Shown here piece after piece: positions 8,751 through 17,346 of a DNA stretch of 64,000 nucleotides. The stretch is from Roseivirga sp. (GTDB lineage Bacteria; Bacteroidota; Bacteroidia; Cytophagales; Cyclobacteriaceae): the NCBI GenBank assembly GCA_021404565.1, contig JAAWWF010000026.1:248001-312000 (forward strand), written 5' to 3'. Each line of letters opens with the position of its first letter. The stretch's first letter is position 1. The translations under genes and the position numbers were made by a program. The notes beneath the pieces are model-generated. The model had not been told where the DNA came from. It saw nothing but the letters and a program-made list of their open reading frames with translations, and did not search any database.

Positions 8751-9941
8751 TTGATCAATAAAAATAACACATCTGGACTCAGCACAGACGACCCAATTGA
8801 GTGTAGCCGCAGCCTCAAGATGCTTACGAACTACATCGTACGGGAAGGCTATCGTGGCTATGATCCCTATGATGCATTGAAGGCCCCTATTTTCAGGTTA
8901 CCAATTTTAAAAACCAATAAATTATTACGCTTTGGCACACAGCAGTTGGTGAAGCGTCTGCCTTTTAGCATTCGGCCCCTACTTTTCGTTCCCAAAGGTT
9001 ACAACCCCGTCACTTTAGGGCTTTCCATACAGGCTTACTCCTACTTGTATGAGGCAGAACCTGAGAAGAGAACAGAACACCTAAAAACAATTGATTTTCT
9101 AATTGAAGAATTAAAAGCACTAATTCCAACCGGTTTTAATGGTGCCTGTTGGGGGTATGATTTTGATTGGGAATCTCGCTATGCAAAAATTCCTGCCTAC
9201 CAACCCACTGTTGTAGCAACTGGCATTATTACCAACGCGCTATTTATTGCTCATCAACTTACTGACCATAAAGAAGCTGCGCGTTTAGTTGTCAGTGCTG
9301 CTGGTTTTGTGCTAAACGACCTGAATAGAACCTACGCAGGAGATTCGTTATGTTTTTCTTACTCTCCTTTTGATCAAAATCAGGTTTTTAATGCTTCTAT
9401 GAAAGGAGTGAGATTATTAACGCAGGCATATTCAATAAATGGAAATTACGAATATAAAGAAATAGCAAAGCAAGGGGTTGAATTCGTAATAAACCAACAA
9501 AAACACGATGGATCCTGGGGGTATTCTTTATCTAAAGTCGGAGGATGGACAGACAACTACCATACAGGTTATGTATTGGATTGTTTGGATGAATATCAAA
9601 AACTCGCAGGTGATCCTATTTATTCAAAGTTTATAAAAAAGGGCTATGCATTTTATATAAAGCATTTTATAACAGAAGAGGGTGTACCTAAATTTTACCA
9701 CAACAATATTTATCCTCTGGACTGTACATCCGCTTCACAAACAATACTCACAACCATTCGTTTCGGTGACCTTGAATTAGCTAAGAAAGTGGCTCAGCAT
9801 GTTTCTAACACTATGCAGAAATCTAATGGCAGTTTTAAGTTTAGAAGGTTTAAAAATTATACGATTAAAACGTCTTTCATGCGTTGGTCAGATGCCTGGA
9901 TGTTTGCGGCTTTGAGTAATTTAAAACAGTGCGGCATATGA
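8751..9941 (+). CDS. Alpha/alpha-toroid protein of polysaccharide clusters (six-hairpin glycosidase-like)
   Basis: Protein of about 396 residues, mostly helical, with repeated motifs typical of alpha/alpha barrels: GACWGYDFDWESRY near residue 133, QQKHDGSWGYS near 250 and a GGWTDNYHTGYVLDCLDEY segment. The DGSW(G) type motif also occurs in terpene cyclase and six-hairpin glycosidase toroids; similar proteins in exopolysaccharide clusters are sometimes annotated VpsJ-like. No signal peptide is seen, so it is probably cytosolic. The start is uncertain: TTG at 8751 or ATG at 8820 (MLTNYIVREGYRGYDPYDAL), as the frame is open only back to 8742. The position beside the bi-domain oxidoreductase suggests joint work on one sugar intermediate. 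Enzymatic function is not established. Confidence 0.65.
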   Translation: MINKNNTSGLSTDDPIECSRSLKMLTNYIVREGYRGYDPYDALKAPIFRLPILKTNKLLRFGTQQLVKRLPFSIRPLLFVPKGYNPVTLGLSIQAYSYLYEAEPEKRTEHLKTIDFLIEELKALIPTGFNGACWGYDFDWESRYAKIPAYQPTVVATGIITNALFIAHQLTDHKEAARLVVSAAGFVLNDLNRTYAGDSLCFSYSPFDQNQVFNASMKGVRLLTQAYSINGNYEYKEIAKQGVEFVINQQKHDGSWGYSLSKVGGWTDNYHTGYVLDCLDEYQKLAGDPIYSKFIKKGYAFYIKHFITEEGVPKFYHNNIYPLDCTSASQTILTTIRFGDLELAKKVAQHVSNTMQKSNGSFKFRRFKNYTIKTSFMRWSDAWMFAALSNLKQCGI

Positions 9942-10993
9942 AACTATTGTTCCATTTAGGACATCCTGCTCATTTTCATTTATTCAAAAATGTAATTAAG
10001 AAATTCGCTGGTAGAGGACACGAGGTTTGTATTGTTATCAAAAAGAAAGATGTCTTAGAGGAGTTGATCAAAGGTCTTGGAATGGAGTACTTCAATATTC
10101 TACCAGACGGAAGAAAAGACAGCAAATTAGGAATGCTTCTTGGTGTAATTAAACAGAGTTGGCGTTTGTTTCTGTTCAGCAAAAAGGAAAAACCAGATAT
10201 CCTACTGGGTTCTACACCCGCCATCGCCCATGTTGGTAAGCTCTTGAGCATTCCTTCAATCAACCTGAGTGAGGATGATGCCAAAGAAGTGATGTTATTC
10301 GCCAGAATTACTTATCCGTTTAGTACTTTGATACTTTCACCAAAATCATGTGATAATGGCAAGTGGAACTCAAAGACAATCAAACACGAAAGCTATCATG
10401 AATTGGCCTATCTCCACCCCAACCATTTTCAACCAAATATAGATGTGGTCAGGAAATATCTTTCCGGTGAAGAGGATTATTTCATAATGAGGTTTTCCGG
10501 GTTAAATGCTTATCACGATGATGGTATTTCCGGGATTGACCATCAGGTATCGCTCAGGTTGATAGAAATGATGAAACCCTATGGTAGAGTGTTGATTTCT
10601 TCTGAAAAACCGCTTTCTGATGACCTGGAAAAATATCGTTTAAATATCCCTCCGGAATTGATGCATGATTTTATGGCTTTTGCAAAAATATATATAGGTG
10701 ATAGCCAGACCATGGCTGCAGAAGCGGGTGTATTGGGAACTCCATTTATCCGGATCAATGACTTTGTCGGAAGGTTGGGCTATTTGAACGAACTTGAGAA
10801 TGTGTATAAACTTGGTTATGGCATTCGGCCAAAAGATATCAAAGATGTGTTTCCACTGGTTTCTCAATTACTGTCAACCGATACACATGAAGTTTGGGAC
10901 GAAAGAAGAAAAAAAATGCTCTCAGAGAGAACAGATTTTGCGGAATATCTCACCACATTTCTTGATGAGTATAATTTTAAATCCGAAGGTTAA
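9938..10993 (+). CDS. DUF354 family protein (GT-B-like)
   Basis: 351 residues from the ATG at 9938, which overlaps the upstream TGA (ATGA). The N-terminus MKLLFHLGHPAHFHLFKNVI is the hallmark of DUF354, a family with a GT-B/UDP-GlcNAc 2-epimerase-like fold found in polysaccharide and lipid-linked sugar clusters of bacteria and archaea. A second Rossmann-like half contains FAKIYIGDSQTMAAEAGVLG, which resembles the nucleotide-sugar binding turn of epimerases and MurG-type enzymes. It probably acts as a glycosyltransferase or a nucleotide-sugar-processing enzyme in the cytosol; which of these is not known. Confidence 0.8.
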   Translation: MKLLFHLGHPAHFHLFKNVIKKFAGRGHEVCIVIKKKDVLEELIKGLGMEYFNILPDGRKDSKLGMLLGVIKQSWRLFLFSKKEKPDILLGSTPAIAHVGKLLSIPSINLSEDDAKEVMLFARITYPFSTLILSPKSCDNGKWNSKTIKHESYHELAYLHPNHFQPNIDVVRKYLSGEEDYFIMRFSGLNAYHDDGISGIDHQVSLRLIEMMKPYGRVLISSEKPLSDDLEKYRLNIPPELMHDFMAFAKIYIGDSQTMAAEAGVLGTPFIRINDFVGRLGYLNELENVYKLGYGIRPKDIKDVFPLVSQLLSTDTHEVWDERRKKMLSERTDFAEYLTTFLDEYNFKSEG

Positions 10994-11002
10994 ATTGGGA
11001 GC

Positions 11003-12043
11003 ATGTTAACGAAAAAAAAGATACCGGTCAGATCAATTTTGATATATGGATTCTTGCCCTCATTTCTAAAAAGGATTGTCTATAGAATCAAGGGATATAA
11101 GTTGTCCAAAGGGGTCAAAATAGGTATTGGTAGTGTCATAATTGGGGAAGATGTTACAATAGGGGAAAACTCAAGTGTTGGGTTTTTTACCATTATAAGA
11201 GCCAAAACCATTAAGATTGATCGTTTTGTACAAATTGGATCTCTCAGTTATATAGACACTGAAAGACTAGAAATTGGTGATGATACAAGAATTAGAGAAA
11301 ATGTATTTGTTGCTGGTATAACATCACCAAAGTCTTTGCTGAAACTTGGCCAAAGGTGTTTAATTGGACAGTATAGCTTTTTTAATCCTTCAGAACCTAT
11401 TGTGATTGGTGATGATTGTGGAATTGGTGGTGGGTGCAAGTTATTTACCCATGGTTCTTTTCTTTCCGTACTTGATGGTTATCCGGTTTCGTTTGCGCCA
11501 ATTACCCTGGGTTCGAACGTTTGGATTGCCTGGGACGTTTTCGTTCTGCCAGGAGTTTCAATTGGAAGCGATGTTGTGGTGGGGGCCAGGTCATTTGTAA
11601 CCAAAAACATTCCATCAAAAACATTGGTATCAGGCAATCCGGCAAAAGTCAAAGTGAAAAACTTTCCTGCCCCAACCTCCTTACAAGATCAATTGGAAGT
11701 TTTGAGAAATACATTGGATGAGTTTAAATCCTTTTTAGAGTATAATAAAATACAGTGTTCATTAGATACTGTTTCTGATGGTAAGGTATTGGAAGTTCGG
11801 GTCAAGAGAAAGTACAGTAGATTGACATACCTCGATACCAAAGATGTTCTTCGTAACCCTCAAAATTCACAAACAATTGTCTCCTTTTATAAACCAGAAG
11901 GTTTAGAAGATTTATTGAAAAACTCTTCGGTTGAAATGATAATTTGCATAGAATCCAAAGAGCGAATTGGCACAAGTGAATTAGGCGAAGAATTTGCGAA
12001 GTTTATATCAAAATATGGAATTCGGTTTAGAAGATCAGATTAA
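11003..12043 (+). CDS. Left-handed beta-helix acyltransferase with C-terminal extension
   Basis: 346 residues. From about residue 38 to 215 there are many hexapeptide repeats (IGSVIIGEDVTIGENSSVG, VIGDDCGIGGGCKLF and others) that form a left-handed beta-helix trimer. The segment FTHGSF carries the His expected of the catalytic base in xenobiotic/maltose O-acetyltransferase-type enzymes, and IGSDVVVGARSFVTKNIPS closes the helix. About 120 further residues after SGNPAKVKV are not recognised. It leads the acyl cassette and is followed 14 nt later by an acyl carrier protein, so I infer that it transfers an ACP-bound acyl group to a sugar hydroxyl or amine. Transfer from acetyl-CoA remains possible. 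Low GC begins around here. Confidence 0.8.
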   Translation: MLTKKKIPVRSILIYGFLPSFLKRIVYRIKGYKLSKGVKIGIGSVIIGEDVTIGENSSVGFFTIIRAKTIKIDRFVQIGSLSYIDTERLEIGDDTRIRENVFVAGITSPKSLLKLGQRCLIGQYSFFNPSEPIVIGDDCGIGGGCKLFTHGSFLSVLDGYPVSFAPITLGSNVWIAWDVFVLPGVSIGSDVVVGARSFVTKNIPSKTLVSGNPAKVKVKNFPAPTSLQDQLEVLRNTLDEFKSFLEYNKIQCSLDTVSDGKVLEVRVKRKYSRLTYLDTKDVLRNPQNSQTIVSFYKPEGLEDLLKNSSVEMIICIESKERIGTSELGEEFAKFISKYGIRFRRSD

Positions 12044-12057
12044 TACGATAAAAAATT

Positions 12058-12282
12058 ATGGAAAGGTTTATTTCAAAGTTTGAAGAACTTTTGGAGTTAG
12101 ATGACGGCACAATCAAAAAGACAGATGTCTTTAGAGAGTTTAGTGAATGGGATTCTCTTGCTGTACTTGGCTTCTCAGTTATGGTAAATGAAGAGTATAA
12201 TGTTATAATACCTAAAGTTGAATTCGATAAACTAATAACAATAGGTGATGTCTATAATTATATTCAATCAAAAAAAGTGTAA
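12058..12282 (+). CDS. Acyl carrier protein
   Basis: 74-residue acidic carrier protein with the four-helix ACP pattern. The 4'-phosphopantetheine attachment motif is EWDSLAVLGF with Asp32-Ser33-Leu34, at the start of helix II as in all ACPs, and a C-terminal IGDVYNYIQSKK helix. It would hold growing or finished acyl chains as thioesters for the neighbouring KAS III, SDRs, ligase and acyltransferase. It differs from housekeeping AcpP in length and in the lack of the DELGADSL context, so it is a dedicated cluster ACP. It lies immediately before a second carrier protein with no intergenic space. Confidence 0.88.
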   Translation: MERFISKFEELLELDDGTIKKTDVFREFSEWDSLAVLGFSVMVNEEYNVIIPKVEFDKLITIGDVYNYIQSKKV

Positions 12283-12576
12283 ATGAAAGAACAGGAAATT
12301 AAGCAATTAATAATTTGTTGTATTAATGAGTACCTGGAATTAAATGAAACCAAGATAGATATCAATGAGAATACTGCGCTTATAGGATCAAATGCTATAG
12401 TTAATTCTATGGGTTTAGTAAATATCATTGTGGATGTCGAATCCAGCTTATTGGATAGTGACATTGAAATTTCATTAACAAGTGAAAAAGCCATGTCAAG
12501 AGTTGTAAGTCCATTCCGAAGTATTAGTTCATTGGTAAATTTCATAAATGAGGAAATCAATGAAGAATCGAAATGA
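12283..12576 (+). CDS. Second, divergent acyl carrier protein
   Basis: 97-residue ACP-like protein starting directly after the stop of the first ACP. The region corresponding to the prosthetic-group site reads AIVNSMGLVNIIVDVE: the serine is kept (Ser42), but Asp-Ser-Leu is replaced by Asn-Ser-Met. DSL-like variants are known in cluster-borne carrier proteins, so it may still be modified. Two adjacent ACPs suggest that one loads the starter acid through the adenylate-forming ligase and the other carries the extended chain, or that they hand substrate to different partners. The 3' end overlaps the next SDR gene by 29 bases. Confidence 0.72.
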   Translation: MKEQEIKQLIICCINEYLELNETKIDINENTALIGSNAIVNSMGLVNIIVDVESSLLDSDIEISLTSEKAMSRVVSPFRSISSLVNFINEEINEESK

Positions 12577-13267
12577 GATTTTTCTGATAACAGGCACTCG
12601 TAAAGGATTAGGCCAATCATTGGCCTTGCATTACCTACAGACGGGGAAAATTGTAATTGGCTGTAGTAGAAACAATGCATCCATTGAACATAAAAACTAT
12701 ACCCATTTCAAGTTAGATGTAAGCGATGAAAAAGAGGTGCAAAAAATGATCAGGGTCATTTCAAAAAGGCACAAAAAGGTTGATGTACTTATTAATAATG
12801 CCGGTATAGCATTAATGAATCATGTCCTGCTTACTGCGAAGAGTTCTGTGAACGATATTTTTAATACAAACTTTCTGGGGACATTTTTATTTATACGCGA
12901 GGCCTCTCGCTTAATGATTAAGAATAAGTATGGTAGAATAGTTAATTTTTCTACTGTTGCAGTGCCTTTAAACCTGGAAGGTGAAGCAATCTACGCTTCC
13001 AGTAAATCTGCCGTTGAAACTTTTACACGGGTTAGTTCCAAAGAGCTTGGTCAATTTGGTATTACGGTAAATGCAATAGGCCCCTCACCTGTTTTAACCG
13101 ATTTAATACGACTGGTTCCTAAAGAAAAAATAGACTCACTGATTGAAAGTCAGGCTATTAAGCGTTTCGGAGAAACCGAGGATATACTTAACGTAGTCGA
13201 TTTCTTTATCAACGAGAAAAGTGATTTTATCACGGGCCAAACTATATATCTGGGAGGAATAAGCTAA
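12548..13267 (+). CDS. SDR family oxidoreductase (FabG-like)
   Basis: Classical short-chain dehydrogenase/reductase of 239 residues. The cofactor turn is TGTRKGLG at about residues 15-22, NNAG at 83-86, catalytic Ser135 and the YASSK pair Tyr149/Lys153. It starts inside the upstream ACP gene; an alternative ATG at 12560 would shorten it by four residues. Beside ACPs and a KAS III, the likely reaction is NAD(P)H-dependent reduction of a 3-ketoacyl-ACP to a 3-hydroxyacyl-ACP, but a sugar-modifying role cannot be excluded. It ends 2 nt before the ligase gene. Confidence 0.85.
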   Translation: MRKSMKNRNEIFLITGTRKGLGQSLALHYLQTGKIVIGCSRNNASIEHKNYTHFKLDVSDEKEVQKMIRVISKRHKKVDVLINNAGIALMNHVLLTAKSSVNDIFNTNFLGTFLFIREASRLMIKNKYGRIVNFSTVAVPLNLEGEAIYASSKSAVETFTRVSSKELGQFGITVNAIGPSPVLTDLIRLVPKEKIDSLIESQAIKRFGETEDILNVVDFFINEKSDFITGQTIYLGGIS

Positions 13268-13269
13268 TT

Positions 13270-14625
13270 ATGAATTGGTTGCTGAAAAGGTTTGAAGCTT
13301 ACTCCGGTAAAACTTTTATTTGCAGTGAGTCTGACCATAAGACCTATGGTGATTTATTAAAACAAGTTCAAGACTATAAAGACACTCTTGTTGACCATGC
13401 AGTCCAAAGAAATAGTGTAGTTGCAATTGTAGGCGATTATTGCTTTGAAACGATTGCGTTGTTTTTTGCACTCGCTGAACATAAATGTATTGTAGTTCCT
13501 ATCACTTCGACCGCAGATAACGAGGTTAAATATAGACTAGAGGAGGGAAAGGTAGATCACATTATTACTCTTAGACCAACAGAGGTAGCCTTTGCTCAGA
13601 GCAGTCGCTCAAATGAATCATCAAATAATAAGTATGTTTTAAAATTAACTCAAGAAAATAAATCGGGGCTCATATTATTCAGTAGTGGATCCTCTGGCAA
13701 ACCAAAAGCCATGATTCATGATTTAGAGACACTGATAAATTCGTTTGAAGATAGAAAAGGAAAGAACCTCAATTTCCTTGTTTTTTTGATGTTTGATCAC
13801 ATTGGAGGGCTCAATACGCTCTTGAACTCTCTTGCTATGGGAGTTGCTATTACAATTCCAAAAGAAAGGGACCCAGAGCATGTTTGTTTTCTTATTGAAA
13901 AGTATAAAGTCAACGTACTTCCCGCATCTCCAACCTTTCTAAACTTGCTTTTATTAAGTCAGGCTCACACAAAATTCGACCTTTCAAGTCTGAAATTAAT
14001 TACTTACGGCACCGAACCCATGCCAGAAACTGTCTTGCTAAAAGTTAAAGAGGCGCTTCCTTTTGTGAAATTGCTACAGACATTTGGTACAAGTGAGACA
14101 GGCATAGCAAAAATTTCAAGCAAGTCTTCAACCAGTAATTTAATTCGATTTGATGATCCTGATTATGAATTTAAAATTGTGAATCAAGAATTGTGGTTAA
14201 GAAGTAAAACCCAAATTTCAGGATACCTGAATGCTTCAAATCAAAATTTCACCGAAGACGGATGGTTTATGACAGGTGATATTGTTGAAGAATATGAAGA
14301 TGGCTATTTAAGGATCATTGGAAGAAACAGTGACTTAATAAATGTGGGTGGCTTGAAGGTATTGCCATCTGAAGTTGAAAGTATTTTGATTCAAATCCCA
14401 CTAATTGCTGATTGCATGGTTTTCTCAGAATCAAACCCCATTACCGGGCAAATAGTTGTCGCACAAATTGTGACAAAGTCTGAAATTTCAAGTAAGGAGT
14501 TAAAAAAAGAAATACACAGGTTCTGCAAAAACCGACTCGATCAATATAAAATTCCAGCAAAAATCAAGATTGTGGATGAAGCCAATTATTCTAATAGGTA
14601 CAAAAAAATAAGAAGATGGGATTAA
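13270..14625 (+). CDS. Adenylate-forming acyl ligase (AMP-binding)
   Basis: 451-residue ANL-superfamily enzyme. The P-loop is LILFSSGSSGKPKAM, followed by QTFGTSETG, FMTGDIVEEYEDGYLRIIGR and the C-terminal hinge region ending in YKKIRRW, where a lysine fits the catalytic A10 lysine. It is shorter than typical acyl-CoA synthetases (500-600 residues). Expected reaction: ATP-dependent activation of a carboxylic acid to the acyl-AMP and transfer to the phosphopantetheine of one of the cluster ACPs. This would supply the starter unit for the neighbouring KAS III. Its 3' end overlaps the KAS III gene by 10 bases. Confidence 0.85.
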   Translation: MNWLLKRFEAYSGKTFICSESDHKTYGDLLKQVQDYKDTLVDHAVQRNSVVAIVGDYCFETIALFFALAEHKCIVVPITSTADNEVKYRLEEGKVDHIITLRPTEVAFAQSSRSNESSNNKYVLKLTQENKSGLILFSSGSSGKPKAMIHDLETLINSFEDRKGKNLNFLVFLMFDHIGGLNTLLNSLAMGVAITIPKERDPEHVCFLIEKYKVNVLPASPTFLNLLLLSQAHTKFDLSSLKLITYGTEPMPETVLLKVKEALPFVKLLQTFGTSETGIAKISSKSSTSNLIRFDDPDYEFKIVNQELWLRSKTQISGYLNASNQNFTEDGWFMTGDIVEEYEDGYLRIIGRNSDLINVGGLKVLPSEVESILIQIPLIADCMVFSESNPITGQIVVAQIVTKSEISSKELKKEIHRFCKNRLDQYKIPAKIKIVDEANYSNRYKKIRRWD

Positions 14626-15674
14626 TCTCTTTTGACAATATTGGAATTAGTGGTATGAGTGCTACCGTTCCCCAACGAATTATTTCGAATAATTCGTTTA
14701 CAGAAGTCTTTAACGAAAAAGAAATAAAGAATGCAATAGCGACAACCGGGATAAAAGAAAGAAGGTTTGTTGACTCTGATGTTTGTTCTTCGGATTTATG
14801 TTGTGACTCCGCAAACAATTTACTTGACGAACTAAACATTGACAGAGACTCTGTAGATATTCTTATATTTCTATCTCAGACACCCGATTATGCCCAGCCC
14901 GCAACAGCTCCAAGCATTCAAAAAAGATTAGGCCTGTCTAAAAAGACCGCTTCATTTGATATTAATATGGCCTGTTCTGGCTATATCTATGGTTTGTCCA
15001 CCGCTTTCGCTTATTGTAGTTCCCCGGATGTCAAGAAAGTACTGTTGCTCGTAGGAGAAACAATGTCTAAAGCAATTTCCCTGAAAGATCGGGCTACCTG
15101 CTTACTATTTGGAGATGCTGGTTCGGCAACACTGATTGAAAAAAACGAAAAATATGGAAAGTCATATTTTTCACTCAATTCTGACGGATCGGGAAATTCA
15201 GTTCTAAAAATTCCTGCCGGGGGTTATAGAGTTCCAGGTTCTCCCGACACTACTCAAGAAAAAGAATATTCTGATGGTAGTATTCGAACGGATGAACAAC
15301 TTTACATGGATGGAATGGAGGTCTTCAACTTTACAATGAGGGTCGTGCCAAAAGATATTAAGGAGGTATTGGAGTTTGCAAAAAGAACGGAAAAGGATAT
15401 AGACTATCTGGTTTTTCACCAGGCTAATAAATATATGACTGACTACTTGGCCAAAAAGTCAAGATTCCCAATAAACAAAGTTCCTTACTCGCTACAAAAA
15501 TATGGCAATACTAGTGCAGTAACCATTCCTTTGACAATAGTGAGTGAGTTATTTACCGGGGCTCCATTAAATGCCAAAATGTTGTTTTCCGGTTTTGGAG
15601 CAGGACTATCATGGGGCTCTGCAATACTAGATTTGAGTGATTGCCATATTTCTAAATTAAATGAATTAGCTTGA
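14616..15674 (+). CDS. Beta-ketoacyl-ACP synthase III (FabH-like)
   Basis: 352-residue thiolase-fold condensing enzyme with a complete KAS III triad: Cys120 in NMACSGYIYG, His268 in FHQANKYM and Asn298 in YGNTSAVTIPL. It would condense an acyl starter with malonyl-ACP to give a 3-ketoacyl-ACP. Location between an acyl ligase and an SDR, with two ACPs upstream, indicates a dedicated short-chain synthase for a glycan acyl decoration rather than the housekeeping FabH. It overlaps genes on both sides by a few bases, so the cassette is tightly coupled. The starter specificity cannot be read from the sequence. Confidence 0.88.
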   Translation: MGLISFDNIGISGMSATVPQRIISNNSFTEVFNEKEIKNAIATTGIKERRFVDSDVCSSDLCCDSANNLLDELNIDRDSVDILIFLSQTPDYAQPATAPSIQKRLGLSKKTASFDINMACSGYIYGLSTAFAYCSSPDVKKVLLLVGETMSKAISLKDRATCLLFGDAGSATLIEKNEKYGKSYFSLNSDGSGNSVLKIPAGGYRVPGSPDTTQEKEYSDGSIRTDEQLYMDGMEVFNFTMRVVPKDIKEVLEFAKRTEKDIDYLVFHQANKYMTDYLAKKSRFPINKVPYSLQKYGNTSAVTIPLTIVSELFTGAPLNAKMLFSGFGAGLSWGSAILDLSDCHISKLNELA

Positions 15675-16429
15675 ACGACTTATTCTCTCTATCGGGTAAA
15701 AACATTTTAATAACCGGGGGGTCTTCAGGCATAGGTCTGCAGTGTGTCCGAACTTGCCTGCAAATGGGTGCCAATACAATTGTCATTTCACGAAATAAGG
15801 ATAAACTAGAACAGATACACCAAGAACTAAATACGCAAAACAGTATTTTCTATCCGCAAGATATTACTGACCATGAAAAGTTGGAGCCAATAATTAAAGA
15901 TGCTGTTTCTAAGGTTGGCAAAATTGACGGGTTTATTCATTCTGCCGGCATTGAAATGACCTCACCATTGAGACTACTTACCCCGGATAAATTTGAGTCT
16001 ATATTTTCATTAAACGTGATTTCAGCATTTATAATCGCTAAAATTATTTCAAAAAATAAGTACAAAGGCACTAATGCGAGCTATATCTTTATAGCGTCCA
16101 TAATGGCAGAATTGGGTCAGGCAGGGAAAGTCGGTTATTGCTCAAGTAAAGGCGCCCTTACTGCCGGAGCCAGGGCAATGGCTTTGGAGTTTGCAAGCAA
16201 AGGCATTAGAGTTAATTCCATTCTCCCTGGGATGATATCTACCGATATGTCATCTAAACTTTTGGATACTCTATCACCTGAAGCTCAAACTGAAATTGAA
16301 AAAATGCATCCCCTTGGAATTGGTAAAGTAGAAGATGTCGCAAATGCCTGTATTTATTTATTATCAGATGCGTCTAAATGGATAACAGGAACAAACCTGA
16401 TTGTAGACGGAGGGTATTCTGCAAAATAA
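15671..16429 (+). CDS. SDR family oxidoreductase (second reductase of acyl cassette)
   Basis: 252-residue classical SDR. TGGSSGIG cofactor motif at residues 15-22, SAG at 91-93, Ser143, Tyr156 and Lys160 in YCSSKG. The start is a TTG at 15671 whose last two bases form the TGA of the KAS III gene (TTGA overlap), giving MNDLFSLSGKNILITGG. As the second reductase with a KAS III and ACPs it could reduce a 3-keto group; one SDR per round would suffice, so two may mean two reductions, as in a dihydroxyacyl product. This is inference. It is the last gene of the AT-rich acyl cassette. Confidence 0.85.
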   Translation: MNDLFSLSGKNILITGGSSGIGLQCVRTCLQMGANTIVISRNKDKLEQIHQELNTQNSIFYPQDITDHEKLEPIIKDAVSKVGKIDGFIHSAGIEMTSPLRLLTPDKFESIFSLNVISAFIIAKIISKNKYKGTNASYIFIASIMAELGQAGKVGYCSSKGALTAGARAMALEFASKGIRVNSILPGMISTDMSSKLLDTLSPEAQTEIEKMHPLGIGKVEDVANACIYLLSDASKWITGTNLIVDGGYSAK

Positions 16430-16584
16430 CTTAACACCTACTTACTCAGTGATTGCCATTATTTAAAAGGAATCTCAGTGCTTTAAGAAAGCTTGCTTTG
16501 GACAATGAAGTGGCTAACTTTGATCGATGGCTTACAAAGCTGAGATAGTTCCTCCAAATATTTAATCAGCATCCGGAAAATATT

Positions 16585-17346
16585 ATGCGAGATTTCACCC
16601 TGTCCAAATACAAGGAACTTCTACTTACGCTTAAAAATCAATCCTATACTTTCTTACCTTATCGAGAGTTTATTTTAAATCAAGCTTCTCCTTGTATAGT
16701 TCTAAGACATGACGTTGATTTACGACCTCAGAATTCTCTTCAATTTGCCAGAATTCAACATGAGAACTCTATTCGGGGTACCTATTATTTCCGCGCTGTA
16801 CCGCAGAGCTGGGACGAGGACATTATTCTGGAAATTGCATCGCTGGGTCACGAAATAGGATATCACTACGAATGCCTGACCACCACCAATGGCAACCCGA
16901 AGGCTGCCATAGTTGACTTTGAAAGAAACCTTGAAAAACTTAGAAAGCTTGCCCCTGTAGATACCATATGTATGCATGGCAGCCCTATGTCCAAATACGA
17001 TTCCAAAGACCTCTGGAATTTTAACGATTATCGTGATTTTGACATCATAGGCGAACCTTATTTTGATGTTGATTTTGATAGGGTTTTTTATATTACCGAC
17101 ACGGGGCGCAGGTGGGATGGTGACAAGGTAAGTGTCCGAGACAAAGTCATGACATCTATCGATCTCTCTTTTAAAAGAACTCAGGAAATTATTGAAGCTG
17201 CCGAATCGGGTAGTTTGCCCGATCAAATAATGTTTACCTTTCACCCTCAGCGCTGGGACGATCAACTGCCCGTTTGGGTCAAAGAATTGGTTTTTCAAAA
17301 AATCAAAAATATCATCAAAAAAACCATATTTGTCAAAAAGGCCTAA
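16585..17346 (+). CDS. Polysaccharide deacetylase-like protein (CE4/NodB fold)
   Basis: 253 residues. The NodB-type metal site is suggested by VLRHDVDLRP (HDVD, with the first conserved Asp), GHEIGYHYE (the H-x(3)-H-like pair) and a C-terminal TFHPQRW motif. No signal peptide is present, so it is probably cytoplasmic or membrane-peripheral, acting on a lipid-linked or nucleotide-linked N-acetylated sugar. Deacetylation would free an amine that the cassette-made acyl group could occupy, an attractive but unproven link. It is preceded by 155 bases without a gene, so it may be a new transcription unit. Similar short CE4-like proteins occur in many Bacteroidota polysaccharide loci. Confidence 0.8.
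   Translation: MRDFTLSKYKELLLTLKNQSYTFLPYREFILNQASPCIVLRHDVDLRPQNSLQFARIQHENSIRGTYYFRAVPQSWDEDIILEIASLGHEIGYHYECLTTTNGNPKAAIVDFERNLEKLRKLAPVDTICMHGSPMSKYDSKDLWNFNDYRDFDIIGEPYFDVDFDRVFYITDTGRRWDGDKVSVRDKVMTSIDLSFKRTQEIIEAAESGSLPDQIMFTFHPQRWDDQLPVWVKELVFQKIKNIIKKTIFVKKA

Noticed and set aside
14770-14800. The residues DVCSSDL in the KAS III gene, a string known from translated Illumina adapter contamination
   Set aside because: The codons here differ from the adapter at many synonymous positions and the following sequence fits a normal KAS III helix, so it is a real coding coincidence.
16430-16584. Short frame LSALRKLALDNEVANFDRWLTKLR before the CE4-like gene, possible gene remnant
   Set aside because: Too short and not matched to any family I recognise; kept only as a possible leftover of a lost gene.
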